A DNA stretch of 61,021 nt from an uncultured Acetatifactor sp. (GTDB taxonomy: Bacteria > Bacillota > Clostridia > Lachnospirales > Lachnospiraceae). The notes under the pieces are model-generated. The model was not told the origin of the DNA. It worked only from the letters and a program-made list of their open reading frames with translations, and made no database searches. The stretch spans positions 1 through 61,021 of the forward strand of contig CAJUIA010000024.1 of assembly GCA_910586485.1 (NCBI GenBank), written 5' to 3'. Positions 25,365 through 34,544 of the stretch are shown one piece after another. The position numbers and the translations under genes are program-made. How positions within the stretch are numbered: the stretch's first letter is position 1; the number at the start of each line of letters is the position of its first letter.

Positions 25365-25559
25365 ATGGGAGTGAGTCTGATTTTCAAAATAGCAGCGGTG
25401 GGGATTCTGGTCGCCATACTCAGCCAGGTGCTGCGGCACAGCGGACGGGAAGAGCATGCGTTTATTATCAGCCTTGCCGGCTTGATTCTGGTGCTGACCT
25501 GGATTGTGCCATACATTTATGAGTTGTTTCAGACAATACAGACCTTGTTCACGCTGTAA
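25365..25559 (+). CDS. spoIIIAC: Stage III sporulation protein AC
   Basis: A 64-residue, very hydrophobic protein with two membrane helices (SLIFKIAAVGILVAILSQVL and FIISLAGLILVLTWIVPYI) joined by the short loop RHSGREEH. Length and loop are those of SpoIIIAC, a membrane component of the mother cell-forespore channel. A 74-base gap separates it from spoIIIAB, with no terminator seen. Confidence 0.92.
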   Translation: MGVSLIFKIAAVGILVAILSQVLRHSGREEHAFIISLAGLILVLTWIVPYIYELFQTIQTLFTL

Positions 25560-25644
25560 ACGGCACCGGGCATTCTTCACTGGCGAATTCGTTCGCCCTG
25601 CCGGTTTGCCCAGCCTGGGATTGGAGCTTCCGCGGTGCGGAATC

Positions 25645-26043
25645 ATGGAGGTTAGTGTGCAGGAGCTTGTAAGGGTAGTTTTTTTGGGAATTATCGGAGT
25701 GATGCTGGCGATTCAGTTTAAGGGGCAGAAGCCGGAATACGGCGCCTATATGGGGCTGGCTGTGGGCATTCTCATTTTCTGGTATGCGCTAAGACAGGTG
25801 GCGGCAGTGACCACTCAGATGGAAAAGCTGCAGTCTTACCTTGGCAGCGCCGGAGGCTATCTCACCGTTTTGCTGAAGGTTATTGGTATTACTTATATTT
25901 GTGAGTTCAGTGCGGACATCTGCAAGGACGCTGGTTATCAGGCCGTGGCGGGGCAGATCGAGGTTTTGGGAAAGCTGTCCGTCATGTTTGCCGGGCTGCC
26001 GGTTTTGTTTGCGGTAATTGAGCAAATTCAAAGCTTTCTGTAA
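25645..26043 (+). CDS. spoIIIAD: Stage III sporulation protein AD
   Basis: 132 residues with four hydrophobic segments (LVRVVFLGIIGVMLAI, YMGLAVGILIFWYAL, VLLKVIGITYICEFSADICK, VMFAGLPVLFAVIEQI). The motif EFSADICKDAGY is characteristic. It is another membrane component of the SpoIIIA channel. The ATG at 25645 gives the family length; the longer open frame back to 25504 runs through the end of spoIIIAC and is not used. Confidence 0.92.
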   Translation: MEVSVQELVRVVFLGIIGVMLAIQFKGQKPEYGAYMGLAVGILIFWYALRQVAAVTTQMEKLQSYLGSAGGYLTVLLKVIGITYICEFSADICKDAGYQAVAGQIEVLGKLSVMFAGLPVLFAVIEQIQSFL

Positions 26044-26088
26044 CAACGAAGCGGAGCCGGATTTCTTAAGGCAGAATGGGAGGTGGAT

Positions 26089-27141
26089 ATGGATTTAAGT
26101 ACAGTCTGGCAGGATTATGGTCTGGACAGGCTCTCGGACGGGATTCAGCAGCTTTTTCCGCGGACGGGCATATCGGCCGAGCGGCTGCTGGAGCAGGTAA
26201 TGTCCGGGGATATACTGGGAGCTTTGTCAAATCTTTTTGCCGGCGGGGCGGCAGGCATCTCGGATCAGCTGTCCGGCATGAAAAATATATTTATCTGGCT
26301 GCTGGTGATGGGGATTGTCTCTTCCCTGATTACGCATTTCGTAGAGATTTTCGATATGCACCAGGTGGCGGATATGAGTTTCTATTTTATGTACCTTTTG
26401 TTTACGGCAGTATTGCTGAAATGCTTTTCTGAGGCCGCCGCCACGGCGCTGCAGGCCCTGGAGGAGATCATACTTTTTATCCGGCTGCTGATGCCGGCAT
26501 ACCTGATTTCCCTGGGTGTGTCCACCGGGGCGGCCACGGCCGGGGTGGTGTGTGAAATGATGCTGCTGGTCATATACGGAATAGAATACGTTCTCTCCAA
26601 GGGAGCGCTTCCCGTCGTCTATAGCTTTGTGATGCTTTCCATGGTAAATGGTATCTGGGTGGAAGAAAAGCTGACCATGCTCATCGAGCTGCTGGAAAAG
26701 GCGGTGGGCTGGATATTAAAGGCAGCGGTGGGAGTGGTGACCGGTATCAGTGTCTTTCAGGCTCTGATTACCCCGGTGGTGGATTCGGTGAAAAAATCGG
26801 CCCTGCAGAGGCTGGTGTCGGTGATCCCCGGCATCGGAGATGCGGCAGACGGGGCGTTGGATATGGTTCTGGGGTCTGCCCTCGTGATTAAAAACAGCAT
26901 TGGGGTGGTGCTGCTGCTTTTGATCCTGGTACTCTGTGCCGCGCCGCTTATAAAAATCGGCCTGATTGCGGGAGTGCTGAAATGCGCCGCCGCGCTGATG
27001 GGAGTCGTGGGGGATAAGCGGATTACCACCTGTGTCAACCGTGCAGGGGACGCGGGACTGCTGCTGCTTAAGACCACGGGGACGGCAATGCTGCTGTTTC
27101 TGATTTCCATAGCAGTGGTCACGGCATCGGGCAGAGGTTAG
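26089..27141 (+). CDS. spoIIIAE: Stage III sporulation protein AE
   Basis: 350 residues. About 80 N-terminal residues lie outside the membrane, followed by some seven hydrophobic segments (for example IFIWLLVMGIVSSLITHFV, LPVVYSFVMLSMVNGIW, VVLLLLILVLCAAPLIKIG and LLKTTGTAMLLFLISIAVV). This polytopic protein is the largest membrane subunit of the SpoIIIA complex. The family normally has a cleavable signal peptide, but here the N-terminus (MDLSTVWQDYGLDRL) is not hydrophobic and none is visible. The ATG at 26089 follows GGGAGG; a GTG two codons earlier is possible. Confidence 0.92.
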   Translation: MDLSTVWQDYGLDRLSDGIQQLFPRTGISAERLLEQVMSGDILGALSNLFAGGAAGISDQLSGMKNIFIWLLVMGIVSSLITHFVEIFDMHQVADMSFYFMYLLFTAVLLKCFSEAAATALQALEEIILFIRLLMPAYLISLGVSTGAATAGVVCEMMLLVIYGIEYVLSKGALPVVYSFVMLSMVNGIWVEEKLTMLIELLEKAVGWILKAAVGVVTGISVFQALITPVVDSVKKSALQRLVSVIPGIGDAADGALDMVLGSALVIKNSIGVVLLLLILVLCAAPLIKIGLIAGVLKCAAALMGVVGDKRITTCVNRAGDAGLLLLKTTGTAMLLFLISIAVVTASGRG

Positions 27142-27154
27142 CGGGAGGAAGAGG

Positions 27155-27631
27155 ATGCAGAGTATTTTATTTCAGACAATTTGCAAGATTGGCATTTTTA
27201 TGATCTGTGCCCAGGCAATCATCCATTTCAGGCCCAGGGAAACCTATGAAAAATATTTAAAGCTTCTGGTCAGCGCCATGATACTGATCCAGCTTTTTCT
27301 GCCGATTGGCAGTTTCCTGCTGGGAGGCGGTATGGAGCAGACGCTGAAACGCCTGGAGCAGCTTCGGACACAGCTGGAGCAGGAGATGGATTCCGCAGCC
27401 AGGGAGGCTGCCGATACGGATAAGCTGCTGGAGCAGATGACGTTGGAAGAAATCAGGAAGAGAGTGGAAGAACAGGAGCGCCTGGCGGAGGAAGCAGGGG
27501 AGGTACAAAAGGGGGCGGGGGATACCCGGAGCGGAGCAGGGGAAGGGTCAGGCGGAACGGAAGACTCGGAGGACGGAATCGAAGAGGTGCCGGAGGTTAC
27601 GGTGACGGTGGGGCCCATTGAGATACAATAG
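27155..27631 (+). CDS. spoIIIAF: Stage III sporulation protein AF
   Basis: 158 residues. Two N-terminal helices (about 3-20 and 36-58, LLVSAMILIQLFLPIGSFLL) precede a Glu/Gln-rich coiled coil (LKRLEQLRTQLEQEMDSA) and an acidic Gly/Ser tail. SpoIIIAF of Bacillus has a ring-building domain after the helices. Here that part looks shorter and more charged, so the fold may differ. The position between AE and AG makes the assignment firm. Confidence 0.88.
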   Translation: MQSILFQTICKIGIFMICAQAIIHFRPRETYEKYLKLLVSAMILIQLFLPIGSFLLGGGMEQTLKRLEQLRTQLEQEMDSAAREAADTDKLLEQMTLEEIRKRVEEQERLAEEAGEVQKGAGDTRSGAGEGSGGTEDSEDGIEEVPEVTVTVGPIEIQ

Positions 27632-27666
27632 GTGTTTTAAGGCGGCGGGGCAGCAGGAAGGCGGCG

Positions 27667-28329
27667 GTGAAGGATATGGAATGGAAAAAGTGGCTGGAAA
27701 ATGAAAAGATAAAGAAGCTTTTCAGCAGGGAGAATCTGCTGGTACTGGTGCTGGCGGGGATTTTGTTGTTTGTCATTGCCCTGCCTTCGGGGGACAGCGG
27801 CAAAAAGGCAGAAAATGCAGCAGACGGGAAGGAGAAGCTTACCCGCCTGTCGGAAGCAGGCCGGGATGAGGAAAACGCCTCGGCGGGCAATGCCCCGGTG
27901 AACATGGAGGAAGCCGCAGCTTTAAATTACGCGGCGGATATGGAAAGGAGACTTACGGAGGCCTTAAGTGAGATGGCGGAGGTGGGGAAGGTGCGGGTAA
28001 TGATTACGCTGAAATCCTCCAGTGAGCTGGTGGTGGAAAAGGAAATGCCGGTGAGCCGTTCCATGACGACCGAGACGGATGCCCAGGGGGGAAGCCGTAC
28101 GGTGAATACCAGTCAGGTGGGAGAAAGCGTGGTGTACAGCACCGAGAGCGGCAGCAGTACGCCCTATGTGGTGAAGACCTATGTGCCGGAGATCGAGGGG
28201 GTGCTGGTGGTTGCGGAGGGCGCAGGAAGCGGAACGGTAAATCGTACGGTGACGGAAATCGTGCAGGCGCTTTTTTCCGTGGAGGCCCATAAGGTCAAGG
28301 TTGTAAAAATGGAGACAAAAAGCAGGTAA
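27667..28329 (+). CDS. spoIIIAG: Stage III sporulation protein AG
   Basis: 220 residues. One N-terminal membrane helix (about 23-41, LLVLVLAGILLFVIALP) is followed by an acidic linker and a ring-building domain (EVGKVRVMITLKSSSELVVE). SpoIIIAG forms the large ring of the channel in the space between the two membranes. The start is taken at GTG 27667, behind AGGAAGG; ATG 27676 is the alternative. Confidence 0.92.
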   Translation: MKDMEWKKWLENEKIKKLFSRENLLVLVLAGILLFVIALPSGDSGKKAENAADGKEKLTRLSEAGRDEENASAGNAPVNMEEAAALNYAADMERRLTEALSEMAEVGKVRVMITLKSSSELVVEKEMPVSRSMTTETDAQGGSRTVNTSQVGESVVYSTESGSSTPYVVKTYVPEIEGVLVVAEGAGSGTVNRTVTEIVQALFSVEAHKVKVVKMETKSR

Positions 28330-28395
28330 CATAAATCATATATCCGTTTCCAGGCTCATACAATAAATTAGTAAAACACAGAGAAAGGAAAAGAC

Positions 28396-29148
28396 GTGAA
28401 AAACCTAATCAAAAAAAATCAGCTTATGATAACCGCACTTGCAATCATGATTGCGATTGCAGGGTATCTGCAGTTTGCGGGGACCGGCCTGGAAGATGAA
28501 TATCAGGCAGTGGATGACAGCAATGTATACACAAGCGATACGAATCCGGCAGGCACTGATGACATCTTCAGGGAGAACTATACGGCGGGGGATCTGCTGG
28601 ATCTGTCAGAAGAGGATCTGATACAGACAGGGCTGACAGAGATCGACAGTCTGGATTCCGACATGGAGGATAATCCTGTAGACGATTATCTGGACGCGGA
28701 TTTCCAGGTATCGCAGAACTCCACTTCTGAAGAGGGAGGCAGTACGCCAGGTGAGGGAGAAATTCCGGGAGAAGCCGTGTTTACGTCAACGCCGGGGGTT
28801 GCAATCCTGTCTGAGGCAAAGCTTTTAAAAGAGCAGACCAGGGCCAAAAACAAGGAAACACTGCTGGAGATCATCAACAGCGAAGGACTTTCCGATGAAC
28901 AGAAGCAGTCGGCTGTGGACACCATGGTACAGATGACGGCCATTGCGGAGAAGGAAGCTGCCGCGGAGATTCTGCTGGAGGCCAAGGGCTTTTCCGATGT
29001 GGTGGTCAGCATCAACGGAAATGCCGTGGACGTGGTTGTAAATGAAGCGGTGCTGGACGATGTTATGCGGGCCCAGATTGAGGACATCGTAAAACGCAAG
29101 ACGGAAATTGCGCCTGAAAATATAATTATCAGTACGGTGGTGCAGTAG
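28396..29148 (+). CDS. spoIIIAH: Stage III sporulation protein AH
   Basis: 250 residues. A membrane helix (about 10-27) is followed by a long acidic linker and a C-terminal YscJ/FliF-like ring domain (about 150-250, KETLLEIINSEGLSDEQKQ, IAPENIIISTVVQ). It sits on the mother-cell side and binds SpoIIQ of the forespore, linking the two cells. It starts with GTG behind AAAGGAAAAG. It is the last gene of the operon; the spoIIQ gene is not in this window. Confidence 0.93.
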   Translation: MKNLIKKNQLMITALAIMIAIAGYLQFAGTGLEDEYQAVDDSNVYTSDTNPAGTDDIFRENYTAGDLLDLSEEDLIQTGLTEIDSLDSDMEDNPVDDYLDADFQVSQNSTSEEGGSTPGEGEIPGEAVFTSTPGVAILSEAKLLKEQTRAKNKETLLEIINSEGLSDEQKQSAVDTMVQMTAIAEKEAAAEILLEAKGFSDVVVSINGNAVDVVVNEAVLDDVMRAQIEDIVKRKTEIAPENIIISTVVQ

Positions 29149-29182
29149 ATGCAAAAATATAGTATAATTTACATAAATAATG

Positions 29183-29191
29183 TGCTATAAT
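29183..29191 (+). promoter_or_regulatory. Extended -10 promoter of deoB
   Basis: TGCTATAAT (TGn plus TATAAT) lies 67 bases before the deoB start codon. A second TATAAT is at 29163-29168. No strong -35 box is visible for either. Confidence 0.45.
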
Positions 29192-29257
29192 GTAAACGTC
29201 TCAGCGATGTTAAATGAGCAGGCAGCTGCTAAGCACCTTACGAGAGGACTAAAGATT

Positions 29258-30436
29258 ATGCGCAGAGTTTTTCTGATCGTTCTGGACAGTTTTGGAATTG
29301 GCGGGATGGAGGATGCGGCTTCTTATGGGGATTTTAACGTAAATACCTTAAGGAGCGTATCTTCCAGCCCATATTTTCATATGCCGAATATGAGGAAGCT
29401 GGGGCTGTTTCATATTGACGGCGTAACGGCGGAGGGCTGTGGAAAAGAAGGTAAACATGAGGCAGTCATTGCCCGGATGACGGAGCGTTCCAAGGGCAAG
29501 GACACTACCATCGGCCATTGGGAAATCGCGGGAATTTATTCTCCCAAGCCATTGCCCACTTACCCTGAGGGCTTTCCAAGGGAGGTACTGGAGCCGTTTC
29601 AAAGCAGAACGGGCCGGGGCGTACTCTGTAATCTGCCCTATTCCGGGACGGCAGTGATTCAGGAATATGGGGACGCCCACCTGGCATCGGGAGATTTAAT
29701 TGTATATACCTCCGCAGACAGTGTGTTTCAGATTGCGGCCCATGAGGACATCGTGCCTCCGGAGCAGCTTTATGAATACTGCCGGATCGCCAGAGAAATA
29801 TTGCAGGGCGAGCATGGGGTGGGAAGGGTGATTGCCAGACCCTTTACGGGACCGGCCGGAGGGCCGTTTGTGAGAACGCCCCGCAGACATGATTTTTCCA
29901 TGGAGCCTCCCGGAACCACTATGCTGGATCAGCTTTCCGAAGCGGGGAAGGATGTAATCGCAGTGGGCAAAATAAAGGATATTTTTGCGGGTAAGGGGAT
30001 TACCCGGTCGGTTTATACAAGCGGCAATGAAGAGGGGATTCTTCGGACGCTGGAGTATCTTGAAGAGGATTTCGAGGGCCTGTGCTTTATCAATCTGGTG
30101 GATTATGATATGCTTTACGGGCACAGACGTGATATTGACGGCTATGCCAAAGCGCTTGCTTATTTTGATGAAAGGCTGCCGGAGATTACAGGCAGGCTGA
30201 AAGAAAATGATATTTTAATGATTACGGCCGATCATGGCTGTGATCCCGCTTACACGGCCACTACGGACCATACCAGGGAGTATACGCCCTTTCTTATGTA
30301 TGGAAGAAACGTTTGTCCGATGAATTATGGTACCCGTAAGAGCTTTGTGGACATCGGAGCCACGGTGCTGGATTATTTTGGTATCAGACCTGCTTTTGAA
30401 GGGGAGAGTATGCTGCCGGAGTGCAGTCCCACCTGA
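29258..30436 (+). CDS. deoB: Phosphopentomutase
   Basis: A 392-residue cytosolic enzyme of the alkaline phosphatase superfamily. It interconverts (deoxy)ribose 1-phosphate and 5-phosphate in nucleoside breakdown. Metal ligands are seen in VLDSFGIGG (about 6-14) and TADHGCDP, and the catalytic Thr region is KGKDTTIGHWE. The start at ATG 29258 follows AGAGGA and matches the family opening RVFLIVLDS; the longer frame from 29180 is not supported. No other nucleoside-salvage gene lies beside it. Confidence 0.95.
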   Translation: MRRVFLIVLDSFGIGGMEDAASYGDFNVNTLRSVSSSPYFHMPNMRKLGLFHIDGVTAEGCGKEGKHEAVIARMTERSKGKDTTIGHWEIAGIYSPKPLPTYPEGFPREVLEPFQSRTGRGVLCNLPYSGTAVIQEYGDAHLASGDLIVYTSADSVFQIAAHEDIVPPEQLYEYCRIAREILQGEHGVGRVIARPFTGPAGGPFVRTPRRHDFSMEPPGTTMLDQLSEAGKDVIAVGKIKDIFAGKGITRSVYTSGNEEGILRTLEYLEEDFEGLCFINLVDYDMLYGHRRDIDGYAKALAYFDERLPEITGRLKENDILMITADHGCDPAYTATTDHTREYTPFLMYGRNVCPMNYGTRKSFVDIGATVLDYFGIRPAFEGESMLPECSPT

Positions 30437-30582
30437 TACCTGGAGTACGGCTGTGAAGGTGATTATTGACCGGTAAGCTTCAAACGAAAGCCTGCCGCAG
30501 GAAATATTGTACACAGGCGGGGGCCCGTGTGAAAACGGACAGGCCCTGTTGTGACAGAAATGAGAGGGAAAATAAAATTAAT

Positions 30583-32178
30583 ATGAGTAATTATACAGAA
30601 GAAATCAATCGCAGGAGGACCTTTGCGATCATTTCTCACCCGGATGCAGGAAAGACAACCCTGACGGAGAAATTCCTGTTATACGGGGGAGCTATCAATC
30701 TGGCGGGAAGCGTGAAAGGAAAGGCTACAGCCAGACATGCGGTGTCCGACTGGATGGAGATTGAGAAGGAGAGAGGAATTTCCGTTACTTCCTCGGTGCT
30801 GCAGTTTGAATATGACGGATATTGTATTAATATTTTGGACACGCCCGGACATCAGGATTTCTCGGAGGATACTTACCGCACGCTGATGGCGGCGGATTCC
30901 GCGGTCATGGTCATTGATGCGTCCAAGGGTGTGGAGGCCCAGACGAGAAAGCTGTTTAAGGTCTGCGGTATGAGGGGAATCCCTATCTTTACTTTTATTA
31001 ATAAGCTGGACCGGGATGCCAACGATACCTTTGACCTGCTGGATGAAATCGAGAAGGAATTAGGAATCGCCACCTGCCCCGTGAACTGGCCCATCGGATC
31101 GGGAAAAGGCTTTAAAGGGGTTTATGACAGGGAGCAGAGGTGTGTGATTTCCTATTCCGATACGGAAAAGGGAACGAAGGAAGGAGTTGCCACCAGGATT
31201 CCCGTGGAGGACCAGCTACAGCTCAGGGCACTGATCGGCGATGAGGCGGCGGACAAGCTCATGGAAGAAATAGAGCTGTTAGACGGCGCCGGAGTCTCCT
31301 TTGATCTGGGGCAGGTGCAGGCGGGAAAGCTGACCCCGGTCTGCTTCGGCTCTGCTTTGACCAATTTTGGCGTGGAGATTTTTTTACAGCATTTTCTAAA
31401 GATGGCAACTACGCCTCTGCCCAGAACGGCGGACATTGGACCGGTGGATCCGCTGGAGAAGGATTTTTCGGCGTTTGTGTTTAAAATCCAGGCCAACATG
31501 AACAAGGCCCACAGGGACAGAGTGGCATTTATGCGCATCTGCTCCGGAAAGTTCGATGCCAGCATGGAGGTGCGCCATGTACAGGGAAACAGGGTCATGC
31601 GCCTTTCCCAGCCCCAGCAGATCATGGCGGATGAAAGGAAAATCTTAAGCGAGGCGTATGCAGGCGATATTATCGGCGTCTTTGATCCGGGTATTTTTTC
31701 TATTGGGGATACGCTTTGTACGCCAAAGGAGAATTTTCGATATGAAGGAATTCCCACCTTTGCGCCGGAGCATTTTGCAAGGGTGCGCCAGCTGGATACC
31801 ATGAAGAGAAAACAGTTTGTGAAGGGGATTGAACAGATTGCCCAGGAAGGGGCCATCCAGATCTTTCAGGAGTTTAATACGGGGCTGGAAGAAATTATCG
31901 TCGGTGTGGTAGGAGTATTACAGTTTGACGTATTAAAGTACAGGCTGGAAAATGAATACAATGTGGGAATCCGGCTGGAAAATCTGCCTTATGAGCATAT
32001 CCGCTGGATCGAAAACAAGGATGAAGTGGATATTGGGAAGCTGACAGGTACATCAGATATGAAAAAGGTAAAGGATATGAAAGGAAATCCGCTGCTGTTG
32101 TTTGTAAATGCCTGGAGCGTGGGAATGACGCTGGAACGAAACAAAGGGCTGATATTAACAGAATTTTCCAAAAATTAA
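30583..32178 (+). CDS. prfC: Peptide chain release factor 3
   Basis: A 531-residue translational GTPase. It recycles RF1 and RF2 from the ribosome after peptide release. G1 is SHPDAGKTT (about 18), G2 KGKATARHAVSDW, with the RF3-typical ERGISVTSSV nearby, G3 DTPGHQDFSEDTYR and G4 NKLDRD. The insertion after G3 and the C-terminal part fit RF3 rather than EF-G or TypA. The ATG at 30583 has only the weak site GAGAGGG 18 bases upstream, so initiation may be modest; the family homology starts at NYTEEINRRRTFAII. Confidence 0.94.
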   Translation: MSNYTEEINRRRTFAIISHPDAGKTTLTEKFLLYGGAINLAGSVKGKATARHAVSDWMEIEKERGISVTSSVLQFEYDGYCINILDTPGHQDFSEDTYRTLMAADSAVMVIDASKGVEAQTRKLFKVCGMRGIPIFTFINKLDRDANDTFDLLDEIEKELGIATCPVNWPIGSGKGFKGVYDREQRCVISYSDTEKGTKEGVATRIPVEDQLQLRALIGDEAADKLMEEIELLDGAGVSFDLGQVQAGKLTPVCFGSALTNFGVEIFLQHFLKMATTPLPRTADIGPVDPLEKDFSAFVFKIQANMNKAHRDRVAFMRICSGKFDASMEVRHVQGNRVMRLSQPQQIMADERKILSEAYAGDIIGVFDPGIFSIGDTLCTPKENFRYEGIPTFAPEHFARVRQLDTMKRKQFVKGIEQIAQEGAIQIFQEFNTGLEEIIVGVVGVLQFDVLKYRLENEYNVGIRLENLPYEHIRWIENKDEVDIGKLTGTSDMKKVKDMKGNPLLLFVNAWSVGMTLERNKGLILTEFSKN

Positions 32179-32194
32179 GCACCGGAATCAGGGT

Positions 32195-33664
32195 ATGAAG
32201 AAAAAAAGATTATGGCTGTTACTTCTGTTGATGTTTATTTTGGCAGGCTGCGGCAATGGCAGGCTGTTGGATGAGATACCGCGGGATTTTTCCGTGACGG
32301 GTCCGAGTCCTCTTTGGACCGGAGAATGTACAGGAGAGGAACAGAACGCAGGGCCGGCCGGAGAGGACGGCCCTGTGTCCGAAGCCGCAGGAGAGCCGGG
32401 GAACGAAAGCAGGTCCGGTGAGGACACAGAGCCTGAAGGCGAAGAGGCGTCCGGTGAGGAAACAGGGGCGAAAGACGAAAGCAGGTCCGAAGAGGCTGCT
32501 GGGTCTGAAGACGAAGATGAGTCCGGTGAAGAAGCAGACTTTTTGGATGACGGCGCCTTTGAGTATGCGGCGCAGTGTTTAAGTGAAGCGGAGCTGATTT
32601 GGTACCTGGATATAAAGGAAGCGCTGGGAAATTTTAGAGAGGATGTCCGTCTGGACAAGGCAGCGCTGGCGGCCGGCTGTGACGAAGAGGATATTGACCG
32701 GATTTTTCAATGTGTTTTAAACGATCACCCGGAGCTTTTTTTCGTGGAGGGCTATTCTTACACAAGGTATACCAGAGGCGACAAAACCACGGCCGTGGTC
32801 TTTTCGGGGACCTACAGTATGGACAGGGAGACTGCGGCAGACAGGCGGGGTGAGATCGAAGCGGCGGCCGAAAGGATCCTTTCCGGTATCGACAGAAACG
32901 TGGATCAGTATACAAAGGTAAAATATGTGTATGATACGATTATCCGTCAGACGGATTATGATCCGTCGGCACCGGATAATCAAAATATTTATTCGGTTTT
33001 TGTGGGCGGCAGGTCCGTATGTCAGGGCTACGCCAAGGCGACCCAGTATCTGCTGAACCGGTTGGACGTGGATTGTACGCTGGTGCTGGGAACGGTGGCG
33101 GAAAGCGAACATGCGGCCCCCGCACAGACAAACGGGGATGCTCCCAAGCTTGATGCGGGAGGGGAAACAGAGGCCGTGGGCAGAGAGGGACATGCCTGGA
33201 ATCTGGTAAGAGTGGACGGGGAATATTACTATGTGGATACAACCTGGGGGGACGCTTCCTACAGCCGGCAGGACGGCGGGCAGACGGAGGACATGGGGAT
33301 ACCGGAGATCAATTATGATTATCTGAACGTGACTACGGAAGAGCTTTTAAAGAGCCACACCCTGGGAGAAATGATACCCATGCCCGTATGCAGTGCTACG
33401 GAGGCAAATTACTATGTGAAGGAGGGGGCTTTGTTTACCTCCTATGATGCCGGGCAGCTGCAGATACTTTTTGACAGTGCCAGGCTTCGGGGCAGAGAAG
33501 ATGTGACCGTAAAATGTGCGGATTGGGAATGCTATACAAAGGTGTTTCAGGAGCTTGTGGAAAACCACGGGATTTTCCGCTATATGGGGGAGGAGGACGA
33601 CACCGTGGCTTATGCCCGGAACGATAATCAGATGTCACTGACTTTTTGGGTGACAAATCAGTAG
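32195..33664 (+). CDS. Transglutaminase-like lipoprotein
   Basis: 489 residues. The signal peptide ends with a lipobox (ILAGC, acceptor Cys19). About 100 residues of acidic, Gly/Ser-rich linker follow (EESRSEEAAGSEDED type). The transglutaminase-like core has Cys276 (SVCQGYAKA), His333 (EGHAWN) and Asp348 (YVDTTWGD). It shares the plan of the protein at 20207, including NDHPELF before the core, so the two are paralogues. It acts outside the membrane; the reaction is unknown. It follows prfC by 16 bases and may share its transcript. Confidence 0.82.
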   Translation: MKKKRLWLLLLLMFILAGCGNGRLLDEIPRDFSVTGPSPLWTGECTGEEQNAGPAGEDGPVSEAAGEPGNESRSGEDTEPEGEEASGEETGAKDESRSEEAAGSEDEDESGEEADFLDDGAFEYAAQCLSEAELIWYLDIKEALGNFREDVRLDKAALAAGCDEEDIDRIFQCVLNDHPELFFVEGYSYTRYTRGDKTTAVVFSGTYSMDRETAADRRGEIEAAAERILSGIDRNVDQYTKVKYVYDTIIRQTDYDPSAPDNQNIYSVFVGGRSVCQGYAKATQYLLNRLDVDCTLVLGTVAESEHAAPAQTNGDAPKLDAGGETEAVGREGHAWNLVRVDGEYYYVDTTWGDASYSRQDGGQTEDMGIPEINYDYLNVTTEELLKSHTLGEMIPMPVCSATEANYYVKEGALFTSYDAGQLQILFDSARLRGREDVTVKCADWECYTKVFQELVENHGIFRYMGEEDDTVAYARNDNQMSLTFWVTNQ

Positions 33665-33735
33665 AAAGTGTGTTATACTATAATAAGTGCAGTGCAAGTT
33701 TGCGTGTCAGTTCATATTTTGACGGAGGAATTCAG

Positions 33736-34119
33736 ATGGAAAAGGATATAGAAAAGGATAAAAAAACGGTGGTCTTGAAGGACGAGGAAAATGTGGGAGT
33801 GGTACAGATCGCGGATGATGTGGTGGCTATGATCGCCTCCCTGGCTACCACCGAGGTGGAGGGCGTCTGCGCCATGTCCGGCAATATTACCAATGAGCTC
33901 ATGAGCAGAGTGGGCATGAAAAAGTTGACCAAGGGAGTCAAGGTCGAGGTTTATAATGACAGCGTGGTGGTTTTTCTTGCCGTGACGGTGGAGTATGGCT
34001 ATAATATTCCCGCTACCTGCCAGAAGGTACAGACTAAGGTGAAGGCGGCCATTGAAAACATGACAGGGCTTACCTGTACCGATGTGAATATTCGGATCGC
34101 AGGCGTAAAAGTAAAATAA
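33736..34119 (+). CDS. Asp23/Gls24 family envelope stress protein
   Basis: 127 residues. The Asp23/Gls24 domain spans about 20-125 (VVQIADDVVAMIASLATTEV, GVKVEVYNDSVVVFLAVTVEYG, VNIRIAGV). Members are small cytosolic or membrane-associated proteins linked to envelope stress and often sit next to nusB in Firmicutes, as here. GGAGGAATTCAG precedes the ATG at 33736. A possible promoter with TATACT/TATAAT lies at 33674-33684. The exact function is unknown. Confidence 0.88.
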   Translation: MEKDIEKDKKTVVLKDEENVGVVQIADDVVAMIASLATTEVEGVCAMSGNITNELMSRVGMKKLTKGVKVEVYNDSVVVFLAVTVEYGYNIPATCQKVQTKVKAAIENMTGLTCTDVNIRIAGVKVK

Positions 34120-34133
34120 TAAGGAAAAATGTA

Positions 34134-34544
34134 ATGGGACGACATGAAGAAAGAGAACAGGTTTTTCTGCTTTTGTTCAGGGCGGAATTTCATCCGCCTG
34201 CGGATATGCCGGAGCAGATCAGGCTGTTTTTGGAGGACAATGAGGCTGTCAGCTCACAGAAGGACGCGGAACGCATTAAAGAAAGATGCGGCCTGATCTG
34301 TGAAAAAATTCCGGAGCTGGATCAGCTGATAGATGAAAACACAGAGGGCTGGAATACTGCCCGCATGGGCAGGGTGGAGCTTGCTATCCTACGTCTGGCT
34401 GTGTATGAGATGCGCTTTGATGATGATATTCCGCCTAGGGTGGCGATTGACGAAGCGGTGGAGCTTGCCAAAAAGTACGGTCAGGAGAATTCGGGCGGTT
34501 TTGTAAATGCGATTCTGGCAAAAATATTGAAGCTGGGTGATTGA
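34134..34544 (+). CDS. nusB: Transcription antitermination protein NusB
   Basis: 136 residues, all helical, the usual length. N-terminal GRHEEREQVFLLLFRAEF and C-terminal PPRVAIDEAVELAKKYG followed by GGFVNAILAKI are family hallmarks. It binds boxA RNA with NusE (S10) and supports rRNA transcription. The start follows AAGGAAAAATGTA. The stop codon overlaps xseA by eight bases. Confidence 0.95.
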   Translation: MGRHEEREQVFLLLFRAEFHPPADMPEQIRLFLEDNEAVSSQKDAERIKERCGLICEKIPELDQLIDENTEGWNTARMGRVELAILRLAVYEMRFDDDIPPRVAIDEAVELAKKYGQENSGGFVNAILAKILKLGD

